From Candidatus Odyssella thessalonicensis L13 (GTDB lineage Bacteria > Pseudomonadota > Alphaproteobacteria > Paracaedibacterales > Paracaedibacteraceae): a DNA stretch of 64,000 nucleotides. Positions 46,845 to 56,502 of the stretch are shown here, piece after piece; within the stretch, counting starts at the first letter, position 1, and every line of letters begins with the position of its first letter. The notes below the pieces were generated by a model. The model did not search any database, was not told the origin of the DNA, and worked only from the letters and a program-made list of their open reading frames with translations. The DNA lies in the NCBI RefSeq assembly GCF_000190415.1, contig NZ_AEWF01000001.1:496001-560000 (forward strand). The letters run 5' to 3'. The translations under genes and the position numbers were made by a program.

Positions 46845-47198
46845 TTAAAAATACATGTAGAACTTTTCAGAGTTCATGGTCTGCGTTACATCTTGGGAAC
46901 TATGCCATTGCGAGCTATAGCTATTATAACCTGGCGCAGAGGTTGAGAATTCTCGAAAGTTACTGTATCCATCGACATCTGTATGTATTTTCTTGCGCTT
47001 CCAAGTTTTCTTTGTCTGAGGTCTGTAAAAGTCAGCTTCATAAGAATAATCAGGTATGTCGGCTAAAATGTCCTGGTAGGCATTATACCAGGTTAAATCG
47101 TCTCCCATATAATACTGATTAGGGTGATAAAAACCACCAGGGATACATCCAGGCAAACTAGCCAGCAAAGGCAACAAAGCTAAAATAGACTTCTTCAT
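46845..47198 (-). CDS. Small Tyr-rich lipoprotein
   Basis: 117 residues from ATG 47196-47198 with AAGG six bases upstream; upstream in-frame codons lack a ribosome site. Signal peptide MKKSILALLPLLASLPGC with lipobox LPGC. The mature part is rich in Tyr, Asp and Ser (e.g. YHPNQYYMGDDLTWYNAYQD) with a basic stretch KKTWKRKK. I do not recognise the family. Probably membrane-anchored at the periplasmic side. Confidence 0.65.
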   Translation of the reverse strand: MKKSILALLPLLASLPGCIPGGFYHPNQYYMGDDLTWYNAYQDILADIPDYSYEADFYRPQTKKTWKRKKIHTDVDGYSNFREFSTSAPGYNSYSSQWHSSQDVTQTMNSEKFYMYF

Positions 47199-47649
47199 GT
47201 TAAACCTTATTAATTTCGGCATGGCTTACAACAGCTACCTGGTATATGGTGTCTGTAAAAAAGAAAATCAATGCCTATTTTACCTAGAAGACCTTATTCG
47301 ATCGCTTGTTTTTACTCTGCGCCTATCGCTGTTTAACGAGTTAATATAGCTTATATTATAGTCTTATAAGCTAAAGGCGAATTTCCAAAAAGTAGCTTGT
47401 AGCCAAGTAAAAGCTCTGCTGTGACTATATGAGTAAGTGCTTATCTACTTCCAGGAGCACGCCTACCAACCCACTACCTTATATGTCAGAATAGGCGCAG
47501 GTGAATGGCAATGCCTGAAAGCCAAGCATCAAGAACCACCTTCCTAAAGAAGACCTGTTGTAGCACTAAAATATCCAAGATGATCACAGAGCCCTCTTAA
47601 TAAAGACTTAGCCCTATTACTCTGTAAGCTGCCCACACTCAGGCTGGCA
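47199..47649. other. Intergenic region
   Basis: 451 bases between the lipoprotein gene and birA, both leftward. No ORF, RNA or terminator of quality was recognised. Confidence 0.35.
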
Positions 47650-48384
47650 TTATAGATAGGTAATCTCAGAACTTCGCACCAGATACTCATTACCATCATC
47701 GTCACAGATAACAACTGCACCATCCGAACTTAGGGTCAAAAAGCGGCCATAAATTTCAAAGCCATTTTCTGCCCGCGCTGAAACTGGCTTTCCTAAACCG
47801 TAAGATAGGGATAGCCATTCACTGCGTAGTTTCTCAAATCCGTCATAAAGCCATACATTATAACAACGATTAAACTCGTCAATTATATTGCGGGCGAGTT
47901 CATCTTTGTCTGGCAATCCATTAATATAGTCGCGCAAGGCACAAGGAGGAAAAGCGACCATTTCAGGAGAAGAGGTAATATTGATGCCAATCCCGATGAT
48001 GCATGTCGCATACTCGCGACCAGGGAATTGTTCAGTTTCAATGAGGATGCCCCCTAACTTCATTTTATTTACCAATATATCATTGGGCCATTTTAGCGCA
48101 ATCTGGGCTGAGCTGGGAAGTAGTTTAGAGATGACATGGTGAACTGCGATCCCGGTCACTAAGGAGATTTGCCCTAATGCGGCAGGATTAATTGCTGGAG
48201 TTTTAGAAAATGAGAAATATAAATTACCGGGAGGCGAATACCAACGGCGGCCTCTACGCCCCCGCCCCCGCGTCTGCATATCAGCTATAACAACGACATC
48301 CTGTGAAGAATCTTTGAGGATAACGTTACGGACTTCATCGCTGGTACTTTCAACCTTTTCAAAATTCAAAAACTTGTATGTCAT
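47650..48384 (-). CDS. birA: Biotin-[acetyl-CoA-carboxylase] ligase
   Basis: 244 residues. Only the catalytic domain is present; the N-terminal DNA-binding domain of E. coli BirA is missing, so it is not a repressor. Biotinyl-AMP loop QTRGRGRRGRRWYSPPGNLY, then ALKWPNDILVNKMKLGGILIE and IGIGINI. It attaches biotin to the carboxyl carrier protein. ATGA overlap with nuoN; the nuoN-birA order is typical of alphaproteobacteria. Confidence 0.95.
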   Translation of the reverse strand: MTYKFLNFEKVESTSDEVRNVILKDSSQDVVVIADMQTRGRGRRGRRWYSPPGNLYFSFSKTPAINPAALGQISLVTGIAVHHVISKLLPSSAQIALKWPNDILVNKMKLGGILIETEQFPGREYATCIIGIGINITSSPEMVAFPPCALRDYINGLPDKDELARNIIDEFNRCYNVWLYDGFEKLRSEWLSLSYGLGKPVSARAENGFEIYGRFLTLSSDGAVVICDDDGNEYLVRSSEITYL

Positions 48385-49841
48385 TGGCCTGCAAACAGCG
48401 ATGCTGCTGCCTCTGATGCTAATGGGATAAATAAGCTGGGCTTTATAAAGAACAAGGTTAAGGCGGCGGCAATAACTAAGATGATCAGGGTTGCCGCGGC
48501 ATCCCGTTTATATCCCTCTGTCCCTTGCCATTTATGAGTATCTATGGGATCCATCATAATAACCTTAATGAGCCACAAATAATAAGCGGCTGAAATCACC
48601 GAGGTTAAGACACCTATTATTGCTAACACATGGTGGCCGGATTTAATCGCTTCATTAAATATATATAATTTTCCTAAGAAACCCGCTAAAGGAGGAATTC
48701 CTGCCATAGAAAACAACAGAAAAGTCATAAAGAAGGCAGTGCCGGGATAAATGCGATTAATGCCCGCCAAATCATTAATATTTTCACACGGAAAGCCCCG
48801 CCGATAAAGGTTGGCCAAGCAGGTAAAGAACCCAAGCGTCGCCACCACATATAACAGCACATAAATTAGGGTTGCTTGAGCCCCACTCTGGCCCCCTGCT
48901 ATTAATCCTATTAAGGCATAGCCTGCATTACCAACTGCACTATAAGCAATAAGTCGCTTAATACTTTTCTGATTTAAAGCCGCAAAGGCTCCTAATGACA
49001 TAGAAAGTATGGAGATAACCATTACAATCATTGTCCAATTCATGGCTATCCCAGCAAAAGGCCCCACTAACAACCGGATAATCATGCCAAAAGCAGCAAT
49101 TTTAGGAACAGTGGCGAGGAAGGTGGTAATACTGGTAGGCGTTCCTTCATAAACGTCCGGAGTCCACATATGGAATGGTACCGCTGATATCTTAAAGATT
49201 ACCCCCGCCAGGATAAAGGCAAAGGCCACATACATGGGCAAGTTTGAGCTGTGCTGGGAGGCAAGAAATTGCATAGTATCTGCATAAATCAGACTTCCTG
49301 TTAAACCATAGACAAAGGAAATGCCATACAATAACATCCCAGTTGAGAGCGCTCCTAAAGCAAAGTACTTTATTGCCGCCTCAGACGAGCGGCCATCATC
49401 CCGTTTTAAAGCAGTAATAATATATAAAGATAAGCTTTGCAGCTCTAGCCCCATAAATAGGCTGAGATACCCGGTGGAGGATACCATTATCATCATTCCT
49501 ATCAGCGACAGTATGATGAGAACAGGATATTCTGACTGATAAATGTGGTCTGAGTATAAAGTAGAGCGGGTACTCATCAGCACCAGTACTGAGCAGACCA
49601 ATATAGCAATTTTTAGATACTGGCTAAAGATATCATTAGACAATTGGCCAGAAAATAGAGAAACCGTGTGGGTCGAGGAAGGAAGCAAAATCCCAATAGT
49701 AAACAACAGCAATATCGCAGCAATGTTGACTGTATTGATGACCGATAATTGGCGCCGCAATACGCTGTATAAGAGTAAGCCCATGCTTCCCAGGGTGAGG
49801 AAAAGCTCTGGCAGAAGGTACATTAAACTGGATGCAATCAT
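48381..49841 (-). CDS. nuoN: NADH-quinone oxidoreductase subunit N
   Basis: 486 residues, 14 or so membrane helices. Antiporter-like proton channel subunit: FFLGLELQSLSLYI-type region (here MGLELQSLSLYIITALKRDD), FKISAVPFHMWTPDVYEGTP, SIKRLIAYSAVGNAGYALIG. Complete. Overlaps nuoM by four bases. Confidence 0.96.
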   Translation of the reverse strand: MIASSLMYLLPELFLTLGSMGLLLYSVLRRQLSVINTVNIAAILLLFTIGILLPSSTHTVSLFSGQLSNDIFSQYLKIAILVCSVLVLMSTRSTLYSDHIYQSEYPVLIILSLIGMMIMVSSTGYLSLFMGLELQSLSLYIITALKRDDGRSSEAAIKYFALGALSTGMLLYGISFVYGLTGSLIYADTMQFLASQHSSNLPMYVAFAFILAGVIFKISAVPFHMWTPDVYEGTPTSITTFLATVPKIAAFGMIIRLLVGPFAGIAMNWTMIVMVISILSMSLGAFAALNQKSIKRLIAYSAVGNAGYALIGLIAGGQSGAQATLIYVLLYVVATLGFFTCLANLYRRGFPCENINDLAGINRIYPGTAFFMTFLLFSMAGIPPLAGFLGKLYIFNEAIKSGHHVLAIIGVLTSVISAAYYLWLIKVIMMDPIDTHKWQGTEGYKRDAAATLIILVIAAALTLFFIKPSLFIPLASEAAASLFAGQ

Positions 49842-51385
49842 GATTCCCTCACATATTTAACTGAATTAGCGGAGGCTAACTGTATAACTTTTTCTCGCAT
49901 GGCAAGCTTACGCTCATATTGAGAGAGTAGATTATTTACGGATGGAGTAATGATATCGGTAAATGTTTTAGGGTAAATCCCCATCCAGATTACAGCAATA
50001 ACTAATAGGGTAAATGAAGTGCTTTCCCGCCAATTGAGGTCTTTTAAAGCTTGAACGTCAGCATGCTCTATTTTACCAAAAATAATTCTTCGATAGAGCC
50101 ACAACCCATAGGCCGCCCCTAGAATCATGCCCACTGCAGCGAGAGTGGCAAATACAGGACTAATTTTAAAGGTGCCTAAGATAACGAGGAACTCCCCAAC
50201 AAAGCCACTGGTCCCGGGCAAGCCCACAGATGCTAAAGTGAACAGCATAAAAAACAGAGCATAAAGCGGCATTACAGCAGCGACCCCGCCATACCGGCTG
50301 ATATCGCGCGTATGGAGACGATCGTAGACCACACCCACACATAAAAAGAGAGCAGCCGAAATCAAGCCGTGGCTTAACATTTGTATCATCGCCCCTGTGA
50401 TCGCCTGGGAGGTCAGCACGAAGATCCCCAAGGTGACAAAGCCCATATGAGCTACCGACGAATAGGCAATCAGTTTTTTCATATCCTTTTGCACTAAGGC
50501 GACCAAGGACGTATAAATTACGGCGATCACACTTAAAGCCATAACATACGGGGCAAAGGTTAAGCTTGCCTCAGGAAATAAGGGGACAGAAAACCGTAAA
50601 AAGCCATAGCCACCCATTTTCAAAAGTACACCCGCCAAGATCACTGAGCCGGCAGTGGGCGCTTCAACGTGCGCATCAGGTAACCATGTATGGACAGGCC
50701 ACATGGGAATTTTTACGGCAAAGGAGGCAAAAAATGCCAGCCATAACCAATGTTGTAAGGATGCAGAAAAAGTATGATTACTGACCCCCATCAGATCCGT
50801 TGTACCTACCTGCATATAAATTGCGATAATTGCCAACAACATAAAAACTGACCCTAGAAAAGTATAGAGAAAGAATTTAAAGCTGGAATAGATGCGGCGC
50901 TCACCGCCCCAGATTCCAATAATTAAGAACATGGGGATTAACACACCCTCAAAGAAGACATAAAACAGCACTAAGTCTAGAGCGCAAAACATCCCGATCA
51001 TCAGGGTTTCAAGGAATAAAAATGCCAACATATACTCCCTGACACGTCTTTGAATTGCTTCCCAGCTGGCGAGAATACACAGCGGCATTAAAAAGGTTGA
51101 CAGCAAAATAAAGAGGATGGAAAACCCATCAACGCCAATCCGATAAGAGATATTCATTCCCTTTATCCACGTCCGGTGCTCCACAAACTGGTAGCCGGTT
51201 TTCATGGGATCAAAGCCTACAAAAATTAATAGACTTAGCACAAAGGTCAAAATGCTCGACCATAAAGCGACCAGACGAGAATTACGAGCGATGGTGGCCT
51301 CGTCTCCCTTAATGAGCAGAATAAACAGTGCACCAAAAAGTGGGAAAAAGGTTGTCAGTGATAAAATCGGTAATTGTTCTAACAT
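49838..51385 (-). CDS. nuoM: NADH-quinone oxidoreductase subunit M
   Basis: 515 residues. Antiporter-like subunit with FYVFFEGVLIPMFLIIGIWG, FAVKIPMWPVHTWLPDAHVE and MKKLIAYSSVAHMGFVTLGI; conserved Lys and Glu of the half channels are visible. Its start lies three bases behind the nuoL stop. The C-terminal ~25 residues form a hydrophilic extension. Confidence 0.96.
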   Translation of the reverse strand: MLEQLPILSLTTFFPLFGALFILLIKGDEATIARNSRLVALWSSILTFVLSLLIFVGFDPMKTGYQFVEHRTWIKGMNISYRIGVDGFSILFILLSTFLMPLCILASWEAIQRRVREYMLAFLFLETLMIGMFCALDLVLFYVFFEGVLIPMFLIIGIWGGERRIYSSFKFFLYTFLGSVFMLLAIIAIYMQVGTTDLMGVSNHTFSASLQHWLWLAFFASFAVKIPMWPVHTWLPDAHVEAPTAGSVILAGVLLKMGGYGFLRFSVPLFPEASLTFAPYVMALSVIAVIYTSLVALVQKDMKKLIAYSSVAHMGFVTLGIFVLTSQAITGAMIQMLSHGLISAALFLCVGVVYDRLHTRDISRYGGVAAVMPLYALFFMLFTLASVGLPGTSGFVGEFLVILGTFKISPVFATLAAVGMILGAAYGLWLYRRIIFGKIEHADVQALKDLNWRESTSFTLLVIAVIWMGIYPKTFTDIITPSVNNLLSQYERKLAMREKVIQLASANSVKYVRES

Positions 51386-51388
51386 TCG

Positions 51389-53329
51389 TTACCCCATTTG
51401 GCCCTTTATGTACCATGTCAATAATAATAAGACCCCCAGTATCATGGCAAATGCATAATGATACACGTAGCCTGTTTGCAAATAACTTACCAGCCGTGAC
51501 AGTCCCAAAGAGACCCGGCTAATTCCATTGGGGCCTAAGCGGTCGATAAATCCGACATCACCCTTTTGCCAGAGCATTTGACCAATGCCAAACGCACGAT
51601 TCACAAACAGAACATTATAAAGTTCATCGATGAACCATTTACGGTAGGAAAAGGTATAAAGAGCGGAAAGCTTTGAGGCTATAAGCTGGGGCACAGTCTG
51701 CGATTTACTATAGAAAAGGTAAGCTGTAACAATCCCAGACACAGCGGCTACAAGAGGAGAATACACCACCCACGCCGGTAAATTTGAATGGTGATGGTGA
51801 GGTAAAGCAATCGCACCATTCCAGAATTCTGCCATTTTAGTCCCCACAAACCAATCATGAGCTAAATAGCCGCTAAAAATAGCGCCTACAGACAATACAA
51901 ATAAGGGCAATAGCATCACAAATGGCGATTCATGAACATGGGCCATAACCCGATCATCGGCTTTAGGACTGCCATGGAAAGCCAAGAGTAACAAACGCCA
52001 AGAATAGAACGCTGTTAAGAAGGCAACGAGGAGGCCTATCCAGAAAGCATAATCCCCGGCTCCAGTTCCTGTCAGGTAGGCAGATTCAATAATGGCATCC
52101 TTGGAATAATAGCCGGCAAACAAAGGAATCCCTGCTAAAGCCAAGCTCCCAATCCACATGAGGACGTAAGTGGTGGGAATTAGCTTATAAATTCCGCCCA
52201 TTCGATTAATATCTTGCTCATCAGACATAGCATGAATGACGGAGCCAGCACCTAAGAACAATAAAGCCTTGAAGAAAGCGTGGGTTACCAGATGGAACAT
52301 AGCCGCCCCATACGCCGAACATCCTGCAGCAAAAAACATGTACCCAAGCTGGCTACAGGTGGAATAAGCAATAACCCGTTTAATGTCGGTCTGAGTTAAG
52401 GCAATGCTGGCAGCAAAGAAGGCCGTAGAAGCGCCGACAATAATAATCATTTCACGTGCAACCGGAGCCACTTCATAGACTGGCGACATACGGCAGACAA
52501 GAAATACGCCGGCAGTAACCATGGTGGCTGCGTGAATTAATGCTGATACAGGGGTGGGACCTTCCATAGCATCTGGAAGCCAGGTATGTAATCCTAATTG
52601 CGCTGATTTACCCATGGCACCAATGAATAACAAGATGCCCAACAAATTTATAGCATCACACTCGTATCCCCAGAAGTTAAGAGAAGGCCGTTGAGCCGAA
52701 GCGATCTGAGTTACTGTCGAGATAACACCATCAAAATCAACTGTGCCGGTGAGCAAGAAGGCAGTGGCAATTCCCAAAGCTAATCCCACATCGCCAACAC
52801 GGTTAACGATAAAGGCTTTCATTGCGGCGGCACCGGCACTTTGACGTTCATACCAGAACCCAATCAACAGATAAGAAGCCACACCCACGCCTTCCCATCC
52901 AAAAAACATTTGGACTAAGTTAGGAGCGGTGACCAGCATCAACATGGTAAAGGTAAAAAAGCTCAGATAGCTCATAAACCGGGCGATTGATTTATCATGG
53001 CTCATATATCCGATAGAATAGATGTGCACTAATAATGATACTGTATTAACAACGCCAATCATGGTGGTACTCAATGTATCGAGCTTAAGTCCCCAGTTGG
53101 CTTGGAATTCTCCGACATTAATCCAGCTCAATAGCTCAATCACCGTATCTTTGCGCAAAAACACAACCTCGTAAAATAAGGTTGCCCCCGCAACGGCAGC
53201 TATTAGCATCAACAAGCATGTGATAAATTGCGAAAACCGATCTCCAAGATAACGAATTCCTAGAGACGACAGAATAAAACCTAATAAGGGCGCAAAAACT
53301 GCTATTGCGCTTAGGTGCATAACACTCAT
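51389..53329 (-). CDS. nuoL: NADH-quinone oxidoreductase subunit L
   Basis: 646 residues. Distal proton-pumping subunit: MFFGWEGVGVASYLLIGFWY, AQLGLHTWLPDAMEGPTPVS, ALIHAATMVTAGVFL and TDIKRVIAYSTCSQLGYMFF. The C-terminal region contains the lateral helix and a final membrane segment. It is the first gene of the nuoL-M-N-birA operon, which has its own promoter region in 53330-53880, detached from nuoA-K. Confidence 0.96.
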   Translation of the reverse strand: MSVMHLSAIAVFAPLLGFILSSLGIRYLGDRFSQFITCLLMLIAAVAGATLFYEVVFLRKDTVIELLSWINVGEFQANWGLKLDTLSTTMIGVVNTVSLLVHIYSIGYMSHDKSIARFMSYLSFFTFTMLMLVTAPNLVQMFFGWEGVGVASYLLIGFWYERQSAGAAAMKAFIVNRVGDVGLALGIATAFLLTGTVDFDGVISTVTQIASAQRPSLNFWGYECDAINLLGILLFIGAMGKSAQLGLHTWLPDAMEGPTPVSALIHAATMVTAGVFLVCRMSPVYEVAPVAREMIIIVGASTAFFAASIALTQTDIKRVIAYSTCSQLGYMFFAAGCSAYGAAMFHLVTHAFFKALLFLGAGSVIHAMSDEQDINRMGGIYKLIPTTYVLMWIGSLALAGIPLFAGYYSKDAIIESAYLTGTGAGDYAFWIGLLVAFLTAFYSWRLLLLAFHGSPKADDRVMAHVHESPFVMLLPLFVLSVGAIFSGYLAHDWFVGTKMAEFWNGAIALPHHHHSNLPAWVVYSPLVAAVSGIVTAYLFYSKSQTVPQLIASKLSALYTFSYRKWFIDELYNVLFVNRAFGIGQMLWQKGDVGFIDRLGPNGISRVSLGLSRLVSYLQTGYVYHYAFAMILGVLLLLTWYIKGQMG

Positions 53330-53880
53330 AATCCTGCCCTAAATATTTAAGACTTTGTTAAAACTTATCATGGTTTTATGCTATCCACCAGTAAGAATTT
53401 TCTGTCGCTGTAAAATACATTATTGCTTTTAGGGACTTGCAATCATCTGTAAAGGTAAGAAAGGGAAGCAAGTTACCGTATAAGAAAATTTCCGGTAAGC
53501 CAGCGTTTATGAAATGTTTCTAGCCTAAGAGACAAGGAGGAAACGTGCTGCCCTTCCCAGCCAAGAATTGTAAAAATTAACTTAAATCATTCCAATTTTC
53601 GTCAATCAATTTGTTAATTTTATCCCAAGGGTTCCCTTCCTCCAAAAGGGATTCAATTAACAAAAGAAGTTGCGATGGCCCCAAACGCATTTAAGCTCAA
53701 CGATTCCACTTTTAAATTAAACAAATGGGATACTGTGTCAGCATCCCTTCTCTCCACCAGAAACCAGCGCCAGCATACAAATAAAGGCGACCTTTTAAAG
53801 CCGCCCTCGCCTTTGCTGTAACACAGTCCAGCGATCTTCTTGCTAAAGCATCAAGCCCTAAGAAAGGGCTCGAAGATTGC
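53330..53880. other. Intergenic region upstream of nuoL
   Basis: 551 bases. It should hold the nuoL promoter (- strand). A 48-codon rightward frame at 53675-53821 begins with ATG but lacks a clear ribosome site and recognisable features. A small hairpin lies at its right end (separate entry). Confidence 0.4.
53854..53870 (-). terminator. Possible terminator behind the lipase gene
   Basis: AGCCCT (53854-53859) and AGGGCT (53865-53870) form a six-pair GC-rich stem with a five-base loop, ten bases past the lipase stop. No clear T-run on the - strand. Confidence 0.4.
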
Positions 53881-55041
53881 TTACCACCAGTTTAAGGGAT
53901 TAATTTTTTTACCAACGCTTTTCGCTCGATCCCAGAAACCTTTATGATTGGTATCAAAGGCAACAGCTTCACGACTGCGTGCATCCTGCTGAATAGTCCC
54001 CATGGAATGATTTTGTAACGAGAAAGAATCAACCACACCATTCAATTTAATTGATGTACCAATATGCTTAAACCCAGTGGCAAAACCTCCATCAACCGCT
54101 GTCCCCAGGGAGACGGCTGCGATAGGATCATTAGCACGCCACACACGTAAGACTTGCCCTCCGGCCAGTACCCTCTCAGCTTCCGCGGCTCCGTGGGCGT
54201 CAAATACTCGTGGTGAGGAGAAGGTGACCAGATCTAATCTAGCCTTGGCGGTAATGGTTTTCTTAAGATCAACAGCGGCGATGGTACCTAACGCTGCTCC
54301 TAAGCTGTGACCTGTTACCACAAAGTTTACTTGGTCCGCCCTTAGATTATGGGCATCAAGAATCATTTGGATGGCATCAAACATAGCTTCCCGGCTTTGC
54401 ATATAACGTTTATAGAAACCGCCATGCATATAACCATTAGCAATTATTGATTTATCGGATTTCTTCCAAGCATCGAGGTCTGTACTTAAATCCCGATCAT
54501 TTTCCGTACCATGATATGCAAGCCGGATTATGGGTTGACCATCTTCTACAGAATAAGTAACTAAACCTGCCGGTAGCTGTTCTTCACCTGCCCCCTCTCT
54601 ACGGGGCATAGTGGCATTGAAACTGATGACTTCTTTACCTTCAGCAATTAATCTTTCACGAGCATCCTGGTGATATTGTTCACGATTAGGCTGCGCTTTA
54701 AGACTCACAAGGTCAGTATGGTTATAAGCCGCATCAGCAATTAAAGCCGCATCAGCAATTAACTTACTACGATCCTTAGAAACCATATGAATTTCTTGGA
54801 AGTCCTCAAAGTCACTTTTATTCAGATCATTTGGTTCATCAACGACCACGAAGCCATCTTCAGTTAGGTCATTGGTCGTTTTTCTTGATGCCTCAACGTT
54901 CTGGATTGCAGGAGAGCTAAGTAATGCTGTTAAATCAGCCTCCTCAACCCTGATTGAATCTGTCATGACATTGATTGCGGCATGGGTCTGTATCCCCGAA
55001 AAGACCGATGATACCATTAATATTTTTGTAAATTTGTTCAT
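53881..55041 (-). CDS. Secreted class 3 lipase
   Basis: 386 residues from ATG 55039-55041 with GAGG eight bases upstream; the frame continues upstream without ribosome site. Signal peptide MNKFTKILMVSSVFSGIQTHA. Lipase_3 alpha/beta-hydrolase domain from ~170: LAYHGTENDRDLSTDLDA (oxyanion region), nucleophile S246 in VTGHSLGAALG, D305 in WRANDPIAAVS, probable His at H345. Residues 94-105 are a doubled LIADAA made by a perfect 18-base tandem duplication in the DNA (54727-54762). Secreted lipases of this class in intracellular bacteria may act on host membranes; that is inference. Confidence 0.88.
   Translation of the reverse strand: MNKFTKILMVSSVFSGIQTHAAINVMTDSIRVEEADLTALLSSPAIQNVEASRKTTNDLTEDGFVVVDEPNDLNKSDFEDFQEIHMVSKDRSKLIADAALIADAAYNHTDLVSLKAQPNREQYHQDARERLIAEGKEVISFNATMPRREGAGEEQLPAGLVTYSVEDGQPIIRLAYHGTENDRDLSTDLDAWKKSDKSIIANGYMHGGFYKRYMQSREAMFDAIQMILDAHNLRADQVNFVVTGHSLGAALGTIAAVDLKKTITAKARLDLVTFSSPRVFDAHGAAEAERVLAGGQVLRVWRANDPIAAVSLGTAVDGGFATGFKHIGTSIKLNGVVDSFSLQNHSMGTIQQDARSREAVAFDTNHKGFWDRAKSVGKKINPLNWW
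54727..54762. repeat. Perfect 18-base tandem duplication inside the lipase gene
   Basis: AGCCGCATCAGCAATTAA occurs twice head-to-tail without mismatch (54727-54744 and 54745-54762). It is in frame and adds six residues. The lack of any difference between the copies suggests a recent slippage event. Confidence 0.95.
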
Positions 55042-55274
55042 TAAACATGCCTCACATATATAAATGCGTAATAAAATACAAAACTGATATGGGAACGATT
55101 CAAAAATATTCAAGAAGAAAATTATTACATTTGAAAAATATTGATGCTGTCTTCAGGACAACGATTTTCAAATGATCAACTCTTTAGATTATTGAAAAAG
55201 ATATTTATTTAGAGTCAGGATTTACCATTAAGGCTATTTGGGGAGCATTTTTATTGCTATCATTTCCGCTAGCC

Positions 55275-55982
55275 TTAACCGAGGTCAGCTAATCTTAAAA
55301 GCCTGATCGGCATATTCTTAGACTGAGCCACTGTATACAACAGATCATCGTTAAGCTGATTTTGTTCGAGAAAGAAGCCGTTACCTTCAAATTCTATGAA
55401 TAAGGCAAGCTTTGGGTGTAGGGCATCAAGATAAGGACTTAGATCAATAGCCAGCGCCTTGCTTAACCCTTTGCCCTGGCATTTTGCTAATGCTTCTTTA
55501 GCGGTCCACAATTTATAGAAGCCCATCTGGCCGTGCTCGAAAACAAAGCGCTTTTCTTTTTCAAAAAATGCATAATCAGCTAAATTATTATAAGCTCGGG
55601 AAACTGTTAAATCTTCCAAATCAATACTGGCAGGCGCTTGGGGATTTGAAAGTAAACAGGCAAGCCATGGCCCCGAGTGACTGATACTGATTGCAGGTAA
55701 ATCGACAGAGTTATTATCTTTTGCATAAAACAGATAAGGACTTCCAGAGGCCAGTCTACGGACCTCAACTTTTTTCACCTGGGCAGAAGAGAGAATATTT
55801 AAATTACAAAGAAGACAACGTGCCAACGATAAAGCGACTAGACGCCGCTCCTGAACTGAAAACCGATAAGGCAGCGATGGGCAGTAAGAAAAATCAGCTA
55901 TGTTGGCATAGCTTTTTACTACCTCCTTGATCGCCGTTGAGGGAAGATTTACAATGGCGAGTATATTTTCTTTTAACAACAT
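55275..55982 (-). CDS. 4'-phosphopantetheinyl transferase (Sfp type) of the aryl-polyene locus
   Basis: 235 residues. PPTase motifs: AISISHSGPWLAC, ASIDLEDL with the Mg-binding acidic residues, and FYKLWTAKEALAKCQGKGL (WxxKEA). It transfers phosphopantetheine from CoA onto the serine of carrier proteins. It is divergent from the eight-gene-plus cluster to the right and shares a control region with it; the two ACPs there are the obvious substrates. Corresponds to the PPTase found in aryl polyene clusters. Confidence 0.9.
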   Translation of the reverse strand: MLLKENILAIVNLPSTAIKEVVKSYANIADFSYCPSLPYRFSVQERRLVALSLARCLLCNLNILSSAQVKKVEVRRLASGSPYLFYAKDNNSVDLPAISISHSGPWLACLLSNPQAPASIDLEDLTVSRAYNNLADYAFFEKEKRFVFEHGQMGFYKLWTAKEALAKCQGKGLSKALAIDLSPYLDALHPKLALFIEFEGNGFFLEQNQLNDDLLYTVAQSKNMPIRLLRLADLG

Positions 55983-56010
55983 AAAAATTTAATGCATTGA
56001 TTTACCTTAA

Positions 56011-56057
56011 AATATATTCTAAAAATGTTTACTGTCAACAGTAAGTATTATTATAAA
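56011..56057. promoter_or_regulatory. Divergent promoters with central palindromic operator
   Basis: A perfect inverted repeat TTACTGT-CA-ACAGTAA lies at 56029-56044. Leftward: TTGACA (- strand, 56033-56038) and TATATT (56011-56016), 16 bases apart, about 29 bases before the PPTase ATG. Rightward: TTACTG (56029-56034) and TATAAA (56052-56057), 17 bases apart, about 40 bases before the lipoprotein ATG. The palindrome covers both -35 boxes, so one regulator could control both directions. Confidence 0.7.
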
Positions 56058-56097
56058 AAATTAGTAAAATTTTAAAGAAAATATTATGGAGTATAAA

Positions 56098-56502
56098 ATG
56101 AATTATCCTTCTCTAGTTTTAGGAACGGGAATGCTTGTCCTTAGCTTAACCGCTTGCTCACATAATGAGCCTCTTTATAATGTGGATCATCATCCCTTAC
56201 CGCCTTATGCTCAAAAGTTATCGTTAAATGAGATAGAGACAATTATTAGCCAAACAGCATCCCGCCGAGGATGGGAGTGCCATCCGAAGAGCTATAATAA
56301 GATGGTATGTAATGTTAAAAGAAGAAATCATACCGCAGTACTTGAAATTAATTATACTAATACTTATTTCTCTATTGTAAATTTGAATGCTTATAATTTA
56401 AATTACAAAGATGGCAATATTCATCCTAAGTATAATAAATGGGTAAGACTTTTAGAAAATGAGATTGAAAGCTCAATTAGTCGCAAGGCATCAGCAAGAT
56501 AA
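56098..56502 (+). CDS. Lipoprotein at the head of the aryl-polyene operon
   Basis: 134 residues from ATG 56098 with GGAG seven bases upstream; an ATG 12 bases earlier contains that ribosome site. Signal peptide with lipobox LTAC. The mature part matches a family of small proteobacterial lipoproteins: SLNEIETIISQTASRRGWEC, HTAVLEINYTNTYFSIV, and NIHPKYNKWVRLLENEI. The family role is unknown. Its place as first gene of the cluster suggests an outer-envelope role with the pigment, which is known to be attached to an outer-membrane lipid. Confidence 0.75.
   Translation: MNYPSLVLGTGMLVLSLTACSHNEPLYNVDHHPLPPYAQKLSLNEIETIISQTASRRGWECHPKSYNKMVCNVKRRNHTAVLEINYTNTYFSIVNLNAYNLNYKDGNIHPKYNKWVRLLENEIESSISRKASAR

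Noticed and set aside
53675-53821. 48-codon rightward frame in the gap upstream of nuoL
   Set aside because: Only a weak purine stretch before the ATG and no recognisable features; insufficient support.
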